Shown: positions 8,751 to 17,623 of the stretch, one piece after another
How the letters are laid out: every line of letters starts with the position of its first letter
How positions within the stretch are numbered: the first letter of the stretch is position 1
Assembly: GCA_963787345.1 (NCBI GenBank)
Contig: CAWBCW010000027.1
Coordinates: 310,001 to 374,000, forward strand
Length of the DNA stretch: 64,000 bases
DNA from: Bacillus_BD sp963787345
Lineage (GTDB): Bacteria; Bacillota; Bacilli; Bacillales; Cytobacillaceae
Direction of reading: 5' to 3'
Position numbers and translations under genes: made by a program
The notes under the pieces: generated by a model
Databases searched by the model: none
The model's input: the letters and a program-made list of their open reading frames with translations, nothing else
What the model was told of the DNA's origin: nothing

Positions 8751-11700
8751 GATCTCCGACCTCCCTCTTCATCAATTCAATCGCTTGTTCTTTTGATTTT
8801 GGAACAAGAAGGCGATAGTGATTTTCCTCCATTGATTCATCAAATTGACATAGTGATTTAAAACTGCAAAATGTACATGGTGTTCGATCTTTTAGTTTAT
8901 AAGGGGAAATAGCAACATTTCCTTCTGTTATCGCATTTCCCGTTTTTACATATAAGTGATGCAGATAATCACTAATGTCCTTAAACTCCTGTTGACTCGC
9001 AATTTTTGAGTGCTTCGCAAAGCTACCGTCTTTATTCACTTTTGCTGGAATAATTTGAGACGTTGAGCCCGCCTCTACGCTGTAATCCATTAAGCGAACG
9101 GCATTTTCTTCTCCAAGGATAAGGCCATTCATTTTAAACTTTTTAAATAATTCATTTTCGATATCTTCCATTGTCATAATTTTCTTCGCATTCAATATCG
9201 GGTTATGCACATGAAAATAGAGAACGCCTGCCGGAGTAGCGTCTTTCCCAATTAACACATTGGAATGATGCAATATAATGTCCAAATACGTTAACATTTG
9301 TAAAGCCACACCATAATAAACTTCAGTAAGATTCAGTTCTTTGGCACTCGATTTGTAGTCTATAATCCGTAAGTAAGTGCCATTTTCATCTTCCGCTTTA
9401 TCAACTCGGTCAATTCTTCCGATCAGCTGCATATTGCTGCCATTTCGCAGTTTAAACGTTAATGGCGGCAATTCGCTTTTCGGTCCAAAAGCTACTTCCA
9501 ATCCGACCGGAGCAAAACCACTATTTTTAGCATGTTCACTCAAAATAATCGATGCACGGCTAATAATTTGCTGGAGCTTTCTCTTAATATAAGCATGACG
9601 GTTGGAACTTAGTAAAATCTCATTTTGAAGTTTTGGTGCTAAAATTTCAACTGCCTCTTTTGCCAATTGTTCAGATTGATCTTTAGTCAGATCTGACCAA
9701 GATAATCTACTATTCATTACCGTTTCTGCTATATATTTTAAAGCGGAATGGAAAAGCTCCCCAATATCAGGTGCTTCTAAGCGAAATACTTGGCGTTCAC
9801 GAAGCTTGAGACCATGCTGAGCAAAATGAGAGAATTGACAGCTATGAAACAGCTCCATTCTTGAAACACTCGCTTGAATATCTTCTCCGTATAACTCTTG
9901 ACTCATCTCTTCCGGTAATTGTTTTGCTGCATTTTGATAAGTTAAACTGGATAAAACGCGACGAGCTGTTTGTCCGTTTGGTCCTTCCACATACCAGTTA
10001 TAAACGTCCCACCAAAAGTCTGCTACAGGATAGTTCCGTTTCTTCATTTGCAGCTGCGAAGTTAAATAAGACAAACTTCTGTTTTGATGAGATATATAAG
10101 ATAGTTGTTCTTTTTCAAGGAGCTCTACTGGATCGGTCATATAAACGAATTTAGATTGCCCTGGGAATAAATCTTGGATTCTTTTAATATAAAGAGAAGG
10201 CATAAGAGCATTTCCCTCTTCATCTGCAAGTGGATAGCTTATATATAGTCCGTCGGATGGAATTGTAAATGCCATATAAGCCAAAAACTCTTCATCTAAT
10301 AATCTTGTCCTGCTTGACGGAGCAATTCTTAATCCACTTCCAATGATTTTTTCACGATCTTCATCAGCTAGAATTCCGTCATCTGTAAATTTCTTAGGTA
10401 ATACTCCTTCATTCATTCCAATGACAAAAGCTACCTTCACACCCGATAATCTTGACTTTTCTAAGTCCCCCGCTAACACTTGATCCATTGCAGGAGGAAC
10501 AAGGGAGAAGCGCAGTGATTCTAGACCTGCTTCAATTACTTTCGAAAAAGAAGCCAATGAAACTTTTTGATCTCCTAGAATTTCAACAAATTGATCTAGA
10601 ATTTCAATAATCGCATTCCACGCTTGATCATGTTCCCTTGCTTTAACAAGATTCCCTTTTTCTTCTTGAATTGTTTTCCAGTTCTCAAGCTTCACGGGAA
10701 TATCCAATTCCTCAATAAATAAATAGAGAGCCTCCCCCAATTGACGACCATTTTCCGCTTTTTTCAACCTTCGTGATAAACGAAGAATCGGGGCTGTGAC
10801 CATTAAACGCAATTCATATAAAGTTTGTTCGATCTCTCTTTCCCTATCTGTTTGTCCTGCATTCTCAAATTCCAATCCACGGACTCTTCGATATTTCCAA
10901 CGATCCCTTTTCGTCCACTTATTCCCTTTAATTCCATAAGCTAACACATAATTTTCGAGAAGATCCATTTGTTCGCGAAGCTTTTCTACATTTTGTTCAA
11001 GTGGAAATAGAAGTTCTGTTTTAATGGCTCGAAATACAGGTTCATATCGCCAATTACTGCTTATGATTTCAAGTACAGAGCGGATAAGTTCTACTAGAGG
11101 ATGATGCAGCATCGTTCTTTTCTGATCGATAAAATAAGGGATTTCATAATCACGAAAAATCGTTTCAATCATTTCATGGTAATCTTGACCATTTCTCATA
11201 AGGATCGCGATATCACGATAACGATAGTTTTCTTCACCGACAAGTCGTCTAATATGACGTGCTACTCCTTCAATTTCAGCCCTACGATTAACAGCCTCTG
11301 CCATATAGATCGAGCGTTCACCCGTATATGGATGGACCGGTCTTGAGTCAAAATAAGTTTCTAGATGCTGTAAAGAAGGATTTTTCCACCTTTTTTGCTC
11401 TTGTAACTGTACTTCCTCAACTGATAACCCGTTCACTATAGCCATCTCGGATAAAGTTCTAAAATTCTCACCTGTTTGACGAAATAAATGTAAGTCGTCC
11501 GGACCTTGCCCATAAAAGGGCCTGTCTACTGTTAAAGTAATTGAAACTTGTGGACAATACTTCATTAATCCGTTAATAATCATATATTCTTGAGGAGTAA
11601 AGCTATGAAATCCATCAATATAGATTTCAGCATTTTTCAAAAACTGTGATTCACTAATTTTCTCCGTTAACAATCGGAAATAATCTTCGGAGTCAATATA

Positions 11701-12222
11701 TTTATTGGATAACTCTTTTTCGAAGTTTTCGTAAATGAGGGATAAGTCGTGAAGCTTATCTTTAAGAACTTTTTCCCTGGATCCACTTTGTTCCAGCTCT
11801 GTCAATTCTTTCGGACCGATACAATACCGTTTAAATTCAATTAGGATTTGCTCCATTCTATTAATAAAGCCAGCTTTATCAGCAGTCTGTCTATATAAAT
11901 ACAGCTCTTCTTTTTTATCTTCAATAATTTTTTGGATTAACATACTAATTCCCGTACTATTTAAATGATAACGGCTGATTCCTCCTGTTTCTTGGAGTAC
12001 TCTCCATGCAAGTCGGGTAAAAGAAAAAACCTGTGCTCGAATCATTCCACCGAGATCAGGAGTTTGAATTAATTGGTATTCAGATAAAAACGTCATCTGG
12101 TCCGGCACAATATACAAAATAGGGTTTCCTTCTGGATTTTTAAATAACTTAGATTTAATTTCATCGAGACATTTGGTTGTTTTTCCACTTCCTGATCGCC
12201 CAATAATTAAACGAACTGACAT
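8737..12222 (-). CDS. addB: ATP-dependent helicase/deoxyribonuclease subunit B (AddB)
   Basis: A 1161-residue partner of AddA. A functional-looking Walker A (GRSGSGKTT, residues 8-16) lies at the extreme N terminus, then an inactivated helicase-like body. The C-terminal nuclease domain has GRIDRVD and RIIDYKSS. The four cysteines expected for the Fe-S cluster are visible: one in MELFHSCQF and three in PCTFCSFKSLCQF. AddB recognises Chi and supplies the second nuclease of the complex. AAAGGGGGAG precedes the ATG. It is the first gene of addB-addA and follows lepB on the same strand after a 56-base gap. Confidence 0.97.
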   Translation of the reverse strand: MSVRLIIGRSGSGKTTKCLDEIKSKLFKNPEGNPILYIVPDQMTFLSEYQLIQTPDLGGMIRAQVFSFTRLAWRVLQETGGISRYHLNSTGISMLIQKIIEDKKEELYLYRQTADKAGFINRMEQILIEFKRYCIGPKELTELEQSGSREKVLKDKLHDLSLIYENFEKELSNKYIDSEDYFRLLTEKISESQFLKNAEIYIDGFHSFTPQEYMIINGLMKYCPQVSITLTVDRPFYGQGPDDLHLFRQTGENFRTLSEMAIVNGLSVEEVQLQEQKRWKNPSLQHLETYFDSRPVHPYTGERSIYMAEAVNRRAEIEGVARHIRRLVGEENYRYRDIAILMRNGQDYHEMIETIFRDYEIPYFIDQKRTMLHHPLVELIRSVLEIISSNWRYEPVFRAIKTELLFPLEQNVEKLREQMDLLENYVLAYGIKGNKWTKRDRWKYRRVRGLEFENAGQTDREREIEQTLYELRLMVTAPILRLSRRLKKAENGRQLGEALYLFIEELDIPVKLENWKTIQEEKGNLVKAREHDQAWNAIIEILDQFVEILGDQKVSLASFSKVIEAGLESLRFSLVPPAMDQVLAGDLEKSRLSGVKVAFVIGMNEGVLPKKFTDDGILADEDREKIIGSGLRIAPSSRTRLLDEEFLAYMAFTIPSDGLYISYPLADEEGNALMPSLYIKRIQDLFPGQSKFVYMTDPVELLEKEQLSYISHQNRSLSYLTSQLQMKKRNYPVADFWWDVYNWYVEGPNGQTARRVLSSLTYQNAAKQLPEEMSQELYGEDIQASVSRMELFHSCQFSHFAQHGLKLRERQVFRLEAPDIGELFHSALKYIAETVMNSRLSWSDLTKDQSEQLAKEAVEILAPKLQNEILLSSNRHAYIKRKLQQIISRASIILSEHAKNSGFAPVGLEVAFGPKSELPPLTFKLRNGSNMQLIGRIDRVDKAEDENGTYLRIIDYKSSAKELNLTEVYYGVALQMLTYLDIILHHSNVLIGKDATPAGVLYFHVHNPILNAKKIMTMEDIENELFKKFKMNGLILGEENAVRLMDYSVEAGSTSQIIPAKVNKDGSFAKHSKIASQQEFKDISDYLHHLYVKTGNAITEGNVAISPYKLKDRTPCTFCSFKSLCQFDESMEENHYRLLVPKSKEQAIELMKREVGDHDGK

Positions 12223-12278
12223 GTTTCTCCCCCTTTCAATTTGCCTTACTATCCTATCACATTATTACAAGATATCGA

Positions 12279-12833
12279 TCAAAACGAAACATCAATTTGA
12301 TTAATCGGCCAATAGCGTAAATCGACTTTTCCTACTACTTGGTCAACAGACACAAACCCGAATTCACGACTATCACGACTGCCAAGACGATTATCACCTA
12401 GAACAAAGATATGATCATTCGGCACCGTTTCTTTACCGGTAATTTCCAACAAGGTAAAGTCACCTGTTAAACGCCCGCCAAGAGCTTCTTTCCGATATTT
12501 CTCTAAATAGGATTCTTTCACTTTTTTTCCATTAATATATAAAATGTCGTCACGATATTCTATTGTATCTCCGGGCAGCCCAATAATCCGCTTAACATAG
12601 TCTTCTTCTTGATTAGCATGAAAGACAATTACATCAAATCGATTCAAATCTCCAATTTGATAGCCAATTTTATTCACGACTAACTTGTTCCCATCTTGGA
12701 GTGTCGGCATCATCGACTCTCCTTCAACAACATAATTGGAGAAAAAGAACGTACGAATGAAAATAAAGATAATCAATCCAATCACAAGAGCCTTTAACCA
12801 TTCAATTCCTTCTTTTGTAATTTTCTCGTTCAT
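12279..12833 (-). CDS. lepB: Type I signal peptidase
   Basis: A 184-residue signal peptidase of the Bacillus SipS/SipT/SipV type. One N-terminal membrane anchor (about residues 14-32) is followed by EGESMMPTL with the catalytic serine at about 40. The general base lysine is in VKRIIGLPGD at about 81, and the GDNRLGSRDSREFG box lies near 150. It cleaves signal peptides of secreted pre-proteins on the outer face of the membrane. The frame reaches a GTG at 12842; I prefer the ATG at 12833 because GAGAG sits too close to the GTG. In B. subtilis sipV is near addB with yhjE, the same arrangement as here. Confidence 0.93.
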   Translation of the reverse strand: MNEKITKEGIEWLKALVIGLIIFIFIRTFFFSNYVVEGESMMPTLQDGNKLVVNKIGYQIGDLNRFDVIVFHANQEEDYVKRIIGLPGDTIEYRDDILYINGKKVKESYLEKYRKEALGGRLTGDFTLLEITGKETVPNDHIFVLGDNRLGSRDSREFGFVSVDQVVGKVDLRYWPINQIDVSF

Positions 12834-12900
12834 ATTGATCACACTCTCAATAAGAATTTTTCTTTCCTCTCTTTATATCAAATTCGCCTCAGCTGTAAAT

Positions 12901-13524
12901 TTATCCTTCTTGCCGACTTTGTTCCTTTTCTGTCCCTTTATTTATTTTTACTTCAATTCTTTTTCCAACATACCAAAGAATAAAAATAACCACACCGACA
13001 ATAGCTGTTCTAAACGGTTGGGTTAAAAGTGATTGGATATCATGTCCAATAAAACTAACCGTAAAGATCATAACAAACTTTCCGCTCATAACCGCCAGCA
13101 TATATTGTTTTCTGCTTATTTTTGATAGTCCTGCTACAATATTGACAATCGATGATGGGGTAAATGGAAAACATAGCAGAAGAAACAAAGGCCCGAATCC
13201 ATGCCGTTCAACCCAATGCATTAATTTTTGAACTTGCTTATTCTTTGTTAAAAAGTTTAGGGCCCGTTTACGACCGTATTTTCTCACAATCCAAAACACC
13301 ATTAGCGCACCCGTGCATGCTCCAATCCATGAAAAGATAAAGCCCCACCAAAGTCCAAAGGCATTTGCATTGGCCATAACAAACAAAAATAATGGTAAAA
13401 AGGGAAAAAAGGCCTCAATCATTGGCAATACGATTCCTGGAATCGGGCCAAATGAGCGATACTCCTGAATTAGTCTCATTATATTTTCGAGCGTTATCCA
13501 ATCTTTTAATGTCTCAAAATCCAT
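12901..13524 (-). CDS. TVP38/TMEM64 (VTT domain) membrane protein, YhjE-like
   Basis: A 207-residue membrane protein with about five hydrophobic segments. The VTT/DedA-like signature is spread over FGPIPGIVLPMIEAFFPFLP, GALMVFWIVRKYGRKRAL and LLLCFPFTPSSIVNIVAGLS, where the proline-rich re-entrant segments lie. The family has been linked to lipid scrambling and membrane homeostasis, but the substrate of this member is not known. The C-terminal tail is highly charged. It sits just upstream of lepB, as yhjE precedes sipV in B. subtilis. AGGAG precedes the ATG by 9 bases. Confidence 0.85.
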   Translation of the reverse strand: MDFETLKDWITLENIMRLIQEYRSFGPIPGIVLPMIEAFFPFLPLFLFVMANANAFGLWWGFIFSWIGACTGALMVFWIVRKYGRKRALNFLTKNKQVQKLMHWVERHGFGPLFLLLCFPFTPSSIVNIVAGLSKISRKQYMLAVMSGKFVMIFTVSFIGHDIQSLLTQPFRTAIVGVVIFILWYVGKRIEVKINKGTEKEQSRQEG

Positions 13525-13587
13525 TCACGATTTCTCCTACTGCAATCAAAGTTAATTTCTGCTCACTTCTCTAATACTTACTATAAC

Positions 13588-13628
13588 AAATAAAGTGAAA
13601 CTTCCATCCAGAGGGTTTCACTTTATTT
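13588..13628. terminator. Bidirectional terminator carrying the GTGAAACTTCC repeat core
   Basis: A 14-bp perfect stem (AAATAAAGTGAAAC with its complement) with a 13-base loop, T-rich on both sides, follows the LCP gene on the minus strand. The left arm plus loop (AAAGTGAAACTTCCATC) also occurs at 15977 and 22066; see the findings. Confidence 0.8.
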
Positions 13629-13635
13629 TTACATG

Positions 13636-14586
13636 TTATTTTTCTAAAAACGTACCAATTGCCTGACTGTTTGCTTTAAGATCAACACGCAAAATCTCTC
13701 CTACTCCACTAATTTTCTGCGGTTCATATTCTCCATCTACTGGAATACGTAAGGTTTCGATATTACGATTATTCTCTGATAAATAATCTTTTCCTATATA
13801 TATAATATCTGAAGTATTCATATTTGTATTCACAAATGGTTTAATGACTCCTACTAATTTAGGTAATTTCGTTAAGGTTTGGAAAGTAGCAAATTGAGAG
13901 GCTGTTTCTTTCAGAGCTTTCTGTTGTCTTTCCACCCGATTAAAGTCTCCCATAGCATCATAGCGAAAACGTACATATCCTAATAAATGTTCACCATCAA
14001 GTCGTTGAACCCCCGGCTCGAGCGTTACGTCAATATATTTCGACATCGCTTTTTCTACTTCAATTTCAACCCCATTGGGAAAAGCCTCGTCTATCAAATG
14101 AACAAAACCTTCAAAATCAATAATGGCATAGGACTGCACATCAAGATCAAAATTGGCTTTAAGAGTCTTCCGAAGCAATTCAGGTCCTCCAATGGCAAAA
14201 GCTGAATTAATTCTATTTTTCCCATAACCAGGAATATCAACATATGTATCACGCATAATCGAAATTAATTTATATGAATGTTTTTCCGGATGGTAATGAG
14301 CAATCATGATCGTATCTGATCGGGCATTTTTTTCTCCTCTTGAATCACTTCCAATTAATAGCACATTTGTACCACCGTAACGGTCTTTCTTTCCATTAAA
14401 TTCATATTCTACATGATCAATATTAGCTTCATCCATTGAATTGTTAATTCCCTGCATGTATTGAATAAAAATATATCCAAATGTAAGCAGGATAAGAAAA
14501 AAGAAGAGTAATACTACTTTTCTTAATCTCCGTTTTTTCCACTTCTTTTTTAAGCTTTTTCTTTCATGATTGTTTTCATATCTCAT
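13636..14586 (-). CDS. LytR-CpsA-Psr (LCP) family cell-wall ligase
   Basis: A 316-residue protein with a strongly basic cytoplasmic N terminus, one membrane anchor (about residues 25-45) and an extracellular LCP domain. LLIGSDSRGEKNARSDTIMI and SIMRDTYVDIPGYGKNRINS carry the conserved aspartates and arginines that bind the polyprenyl pyrophosphate head group. GEHLLGYVRFRYDAMGDFNR is the third family motif. LCP enzymes attach anionic polymers such as teichoic acids to peptidoglycan. B. subtilis has three paralogues (TagT, TagU, TagV) and I cannot say which this matches. It is a single gene flanked by terminators. Confidence 0.9.
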   Translation of the reverse strand: MRYENNHERKSLKKKWKKRRLRKVVLLFFFLILLTFGYIFIQYMQGINNSMDEANIDHVEYEFNGKKDRYGGTNVLLIGSDSRGEKNARSDTIMIAHYHPEKHSYKLISIMRDTYVDIPGYGKNRINSAFAIGGPELLRKTLKANFDLDVQSYAIIDFEGFVHLIDEAFPNGVEIEVEKAMSKYIDVTLEPGVQRLDGEHLLGYVRFRYDAMGDFNRVERQQKALKETASQFATFQTLTKLPKLVGVIKPFVNTNMNTSDIIYIGKDYLSENNRNIETLRIPVDGEYEPQKISGVGEILRVDLKANSQAIGTFLEK

Positions 14587-14726
14587 CGCATTTTTGACCC
14601 CTTAATTATTTACATATGCTGTCAACAGCTCCTTTTATTTTACCTTAAAAAAGCAGTACCTGCGAATCATTACCTGATTCTCATTTATTATTTTTGGGAA
14701 TTCCTTATCATAAAAAAATCGATCAT

Positions 14727-14774
14727 AATAAAAAACAGAAGCATGCTTTACCATCCATGCTTCTGTTTTTTATT
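14727..14774. terminator. Terminator between comK and the LCP gene
   Basis: A long stem formed by AAAAACAGAAGCATG and its complement with a 10-base loop, with A-runs on the left and T-runs on the right. It can end comK transcription. Confidence 0.8.
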
Positions 14775-14809
14775 ATGTAACGGCTTGAAACTTCTACAAG
14801 AGTATCATT

Positions 14810-15382
14810 TCAGCCCTTTTTACGATATTTTTTTCCATATAAAGATATATTTTCAGAGGCTTTAGAATAATTATCAAATGATCGCTGAAATCTGCTATCG
14901 TATTCCCTAATATTTTGCATTAACTTTGTATGCAACAAAGCAGTCCGCTTAATTTGATTATCAAAAGAATATCTAGAAATAGGAATAACAATCGACACAT
15001 TATTATGAAACGTTACAAGAGTATTAGAAGTGTCTACTTTCGAATAGGTTTTAACATGATCATAAGCGATCCATCCGCAAGTTGATTTATCGGGTGAGTT
15101 TGTTGGAAAAAAATAAATTGAATTCGTGGGGTCAATCGAAATCGGTATTTTATGAGTAATACCTATTAAATATCTGCTCGCGTCTTTTCTGCCTTCATAG
15201 CTCGACCCGTATGTTATACAAGCGCTTTTAATAAGATCCAGCGGTTTAAAAGGGACAAATAATTCAGTTTCTTCATCAAGCTGATACACCTTTGAATAAA
15301 GTTTTCCTTCATACTCCATAGGCAGAATTGCAAGCGTTAGAGGGTTAATGACAAAATCATCAATAAATTCTTTTTCATTCAT
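14810..15382 (-). CDS. comK: Competence transcription factor ComK
   Basis: A 190-residue ComK (192 in B. subtilis). Recognisable blocks are FVINPLTLAILPMEY, ITYGSSYEGRKDASRYLIG, THKIPISIDP, IYFFPTNSPDKSTCGWIAYD and VTFHNNVSIVIPIS followed by QIKRTALLHTKL. ComK binds AAAA-N5-TTTT boxes and switches on the late DNA-uptake genes and its own gene. The frame is open to 15436; the ATG at 15382 is chosen because AAGGGAG lies 9 bases ahead of it. One imperfect half-site (AAAAGTAATGTTT, 15487-15499) lies about 105 bases upstream, which fits autoregulation weakly. It is divergent from the IDEAL-domain gene. Confidence 0.93.
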   Translation of the reverse strand: MNEKEFIDDFVINPLTLAILPMEYEGKLYSKVYQLDEETELFVPFKPLDLIKSACITYGSSYEGRKDASRYLIGITHKIPISIDPTNSIYFFPTNSPDKSTCGWIAYDHVKTYSKVDTSNTLVTFHNNVSIVIPISRYSFDNQIKRTALLHTKLMQNIREYDSRFQRSFDNYSKASENISLYGKKYRKKG

Positions 15383-15639
15383 ACAATTCATCTCCCTTAT
15401 TATATTAATATAACTTTGTTTCCCACGTATAATCATAACAAATAATGCTATTATTTTCCTTATACACAGGACTTTTATTCTAGTTAAAAAGTAATGTTTA
15501 CTAATTTGTTCACAATTGAGGTGAAGGAATCATTTTCTAAATATTTGTAAAATTCAGTTGATTTATAAGTCATTATTTCATATAATATTAAGAAAACTCG
15601 CTTAAAAAGGAGTTTTAAAAAGAAACCGAGGTGATACCA

Positions 15640-15876
15640 ATGAAAGATAATTCGAATACTGAGCTAGTGAAGTCCAATTCCATGAAACAAAAGAAATTAA
15701 AAGAAGGCTATATGCTTGATTTGTATATCGAAATGTTTTTAGCTGAAATTATGTTAAAGGCTGAAAAAGAAAAGCTATTGAACAAAATTGACCTGGCCAT
15801 TGACGAATGCAATCGAAAAGAATTTATGGAGTTATCCAATCAGTACAAAGAATTAAACAAGCGATTCGGCACTTAG
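15640..15876 (+). CDS. IDEAL-domain small protein (YhzC-like)
   Basis: A 78-residue protein. A lysine-rich start is followed by an IDEAL-type C-terminal segment, LYIEMFLAEIMLKAEKEKL, then NKIDLAIDECNRKEFMELSN. In the family these short C-terminal helices follow the pattern of the IDEAL (PF08858) domain. The start at 15640 has GAGGTG six bases upstream; an in-frame GTG at 15631 overlaps that binding site and is rejected. In B. subtilis yhzC, of the same family, lies beside comK, so gene order supports the call. Its function is unknown. Confidence 0.78.
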   Translation: MKDNSNTELVKSNSMKQKKLKEGYMLDLYIEMFLAEIMLKAEKEKLLNKIDLAIDECNRKEFMELSNQYKELNKRFGT

Positions 15877-15976
15877 AAAAAAGGAGTTCAAACATCCAAA
15901 TTTCCCCTCAAGAATACTCTCCTTTTTTCCATCATCACTTAATTGAAGCCTTAATCCATCTATGAGCGATTTCAAC

Positions 15977-16040
15977 AAAGTGAAACTTCCATCTGTGGGG
16001 GTTAACTGCCCATTATGAAGTGAAAAACACCCTCCTAAAC
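15977..16040 (+). repeat. Dispersed repeat family B, short copy
   Basis: It begins AAAGTGAAACTTCCATC and continues through GTGGGGGTTAACTGCCCAT. The first block also occurs at 13590 and 22066. The second is the reverse complement of a block at 22124-22140 (GGGCAGTTGATCCCCCAC). No coding potential. It lies between the IDEAL-domain gene and yhfN. Confidence 0.55.
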
Positions 16041-16080
16041 ACTAGGAGGATGTTTTCATGTGAAAAGCAATGATTCTAAA

Positions 16081-17349
16081 TTAGTCCTTTTCTATAGTTT
16101 TATACTCTTCTAAATTTGAAATTCTTTCCAACATTGTAGGATGTCCATACCGGAAAAACTTCACTAAAAATGGAGGATTCACCTGACTAAGACCGGCTCG
16201 TGTTAGTGCTTGAAATGTTGCAATACCAGCCTCACTATTGTCTGTCATTTCAATCGCATACCGATCCGCTCTTGTTTCTTGATATCGAGAAATTGTATTT
16301 TCGATCGGACTCGATACAAAGATCAACATTGACATAATCATGAAGAAAAGCGGCATTGTTCGCAAATCTGAAACAGAAGATATTTTCAACACTTCTCCAT
16401 AATGACGAATAACCCAAGTCATGATTCGATAGATTAAATATAACCCTACAAAAGAGAAAAAAAGGGAAATACCAATTCCAAAATAAATATGCTTTTCGAC
16501 ATAATGGGCCATCTCATGTGCCATAATAAATAAGATTTGCTCATTTGATAATCCATTCAGCGTTGTATCCCAAAGAACGATTCTTGCATTTGCACCGATC
16601 CCCGTAACATAGGCATTTAATGCATTTGTCTTTTCTGCCATATTTACTTCAAACACATGATCCGCTGGGATATCCGCTTGACTTGCTAACTCTAATATCT
16701 GTGCCTCAAGCTCTTTATCTTTTAATGGATAAAAGTCATTATATAGCGGAGCGATAACAACCGGCTGTAAAAACATTAAAAATAAAGTAAATGGAACAGA
16801 AAGAAGCCAAGTATATAACCACCATCTTTTTTTACTTTTCCTCATTAACCAGTAAAGAACCGAAATGATGATGAATATCAAACCAAAGTTAACCCAAAAA
16901 TCAATGAGTTCGTCTTTCATCCAAGAGGTAAATGTTTGTGTTGAAATATGATAGTTCTTTGAGAGTGTATAGCTTAAATAGCTGATCGGGAAAGTCACAA
17001 CAAATGAAATCATCGACAACCAAAACAAATAGATGCCCGTTTGCACCCATTTATATGGCGAAGTATTTGCAGCCCAATTTTCAAAAGCTTTGGAAATCCC
17101 AAATAATAGAATAAATAAATAAAAAAGCCATTCAAATGGTGTTGCCAAGAAGAATAAAAAGTCACGGATCTTTGAATACTCTTCCGTTAACATTAACTCT
17201 CTTCCATTTAAAAAGGTAGCTGGATCTGCTTGTGTCCCTTGAAATTCAAATGGTAATGACGTATCAGCAAAGTGAAATAAGTACCAGTAAAAAAATAAAC
17301 CATAAATAATATAGGCCAATACGCCATATAACCCGATTTTTCTTGCCAC
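16081..17349 (-). CDS. yhfN: M48 family (Ste24-type) metalloprotease YhfN
   Basis: A 422-residue membrane protease that starts with GTG (GGGGGAG upstream). About seven membrane helices surround the zinc motif HEMAH (residues 278-282). The third ligand is probably the glutamate in ETRADRYAIEM, and FEVNMAEKTNALNAYVTGIG is the conserved block before HExxH. It resembles CAAX prenyl protease 1/Ste24 and B. subtilis YhfN. Members degrade or process membrane-associated proteins, and the substrate here is unknown. It is monocistronic, downstream of repeat copy 17471-17619. Confidence 0.9.
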   Translation of the reverse strand: MARKIGLYGVLAYIIYGLFFYWYLFHFADTSLPFEFQGTQADPATFLNGRELMLTEEYSKIRDFLFFLATPFEWLFYLFILLFGISKAFENWAANTSPYKWVQTGIYLFWLSMISFVVTFPISYLSYTLSKNYHISTQTFTSWMKDELIDFWVNFGLIFIIISVLYWLMRKSKKRWWLYTWLLSVPFTLFLMFLQPVVIAPLYNDFYPLKDKELEAQILELASQADIPADHVFEVNMAEKTNALNAYVTGIGANARIVLWDTTLNGLSNEQILFIMAHEMAHYVEKHIYFGIGISLFFSFVGLYLIYRIMTWVIRHYGEVLKISSVSDLRTMPLFFMIMSMLIFVSSPIENTISRYQETRADRYAIEMTDNSEAGIATFQALTRAGLSQVNPPFLVKFFRYGHPTMLERISNLEEYKTIEKD

Positions 17350-17410
17350 ATAATCTCCCCCTTGTACAGCCCCTTATTATAGTGTAATAGATGAGGAAAC
17401 ATCTTAGAAC

Positions 17411-17443
17411 AAAAAAAAGAGGCTGATCGGAAGTATCAGTCTC
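17411..17443 (-). terminator. Terminator of the ABC transporter operon
   Basis: On the minus strand a GAGACTGAT/ATCAGCCTC stem is followed by eight T residues. It lies about 180 bases beyond the ABC ATPase stop codon, because repeat copy 17471-17619 is inserted between the gene and this terminator. Confidence 0.7.
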
Positions 17444-17470
17444 ATCAAATATGTCTTGGCCTCTTTTCAG

Positions 17471-17619
17471 CCAGATTTCATCGAGCTCGCTCGATAAAAC
17501 CTGTGGCATCCACCGGAGACATTAACTTTATTCAGCCGAGATTTGAACCCCGACTGAATTGATAAAAGCTTTGCATTCCTCCACTTATGGAAGTGGGAAA
17601 CTTCAGCTGAATGAAATTA
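17471..17619 (+). repeat. Dispersed structured repeat family A, copy 1
   Basis: About 150 bases sharing ordered blocks with 40405-40524 and 44251-44409. A left stem (ATCGAG-CTCG-CTCGAT) is followed by CATCCACCGGAG, an ATTCAG/CTGAAT stem around TTTGAACCCC, CTTTGCATTC, and a right stem CCACTTATGGAAGTGG. It ends ACTTCAGCTGAATGAAATTA. The left stem carries several mismatches, so this copy is partly decayed. It ends five bases from the ABC ATPase stop codon. Confidence 0.75.
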
Positions 17620-17623
17620 TAGA

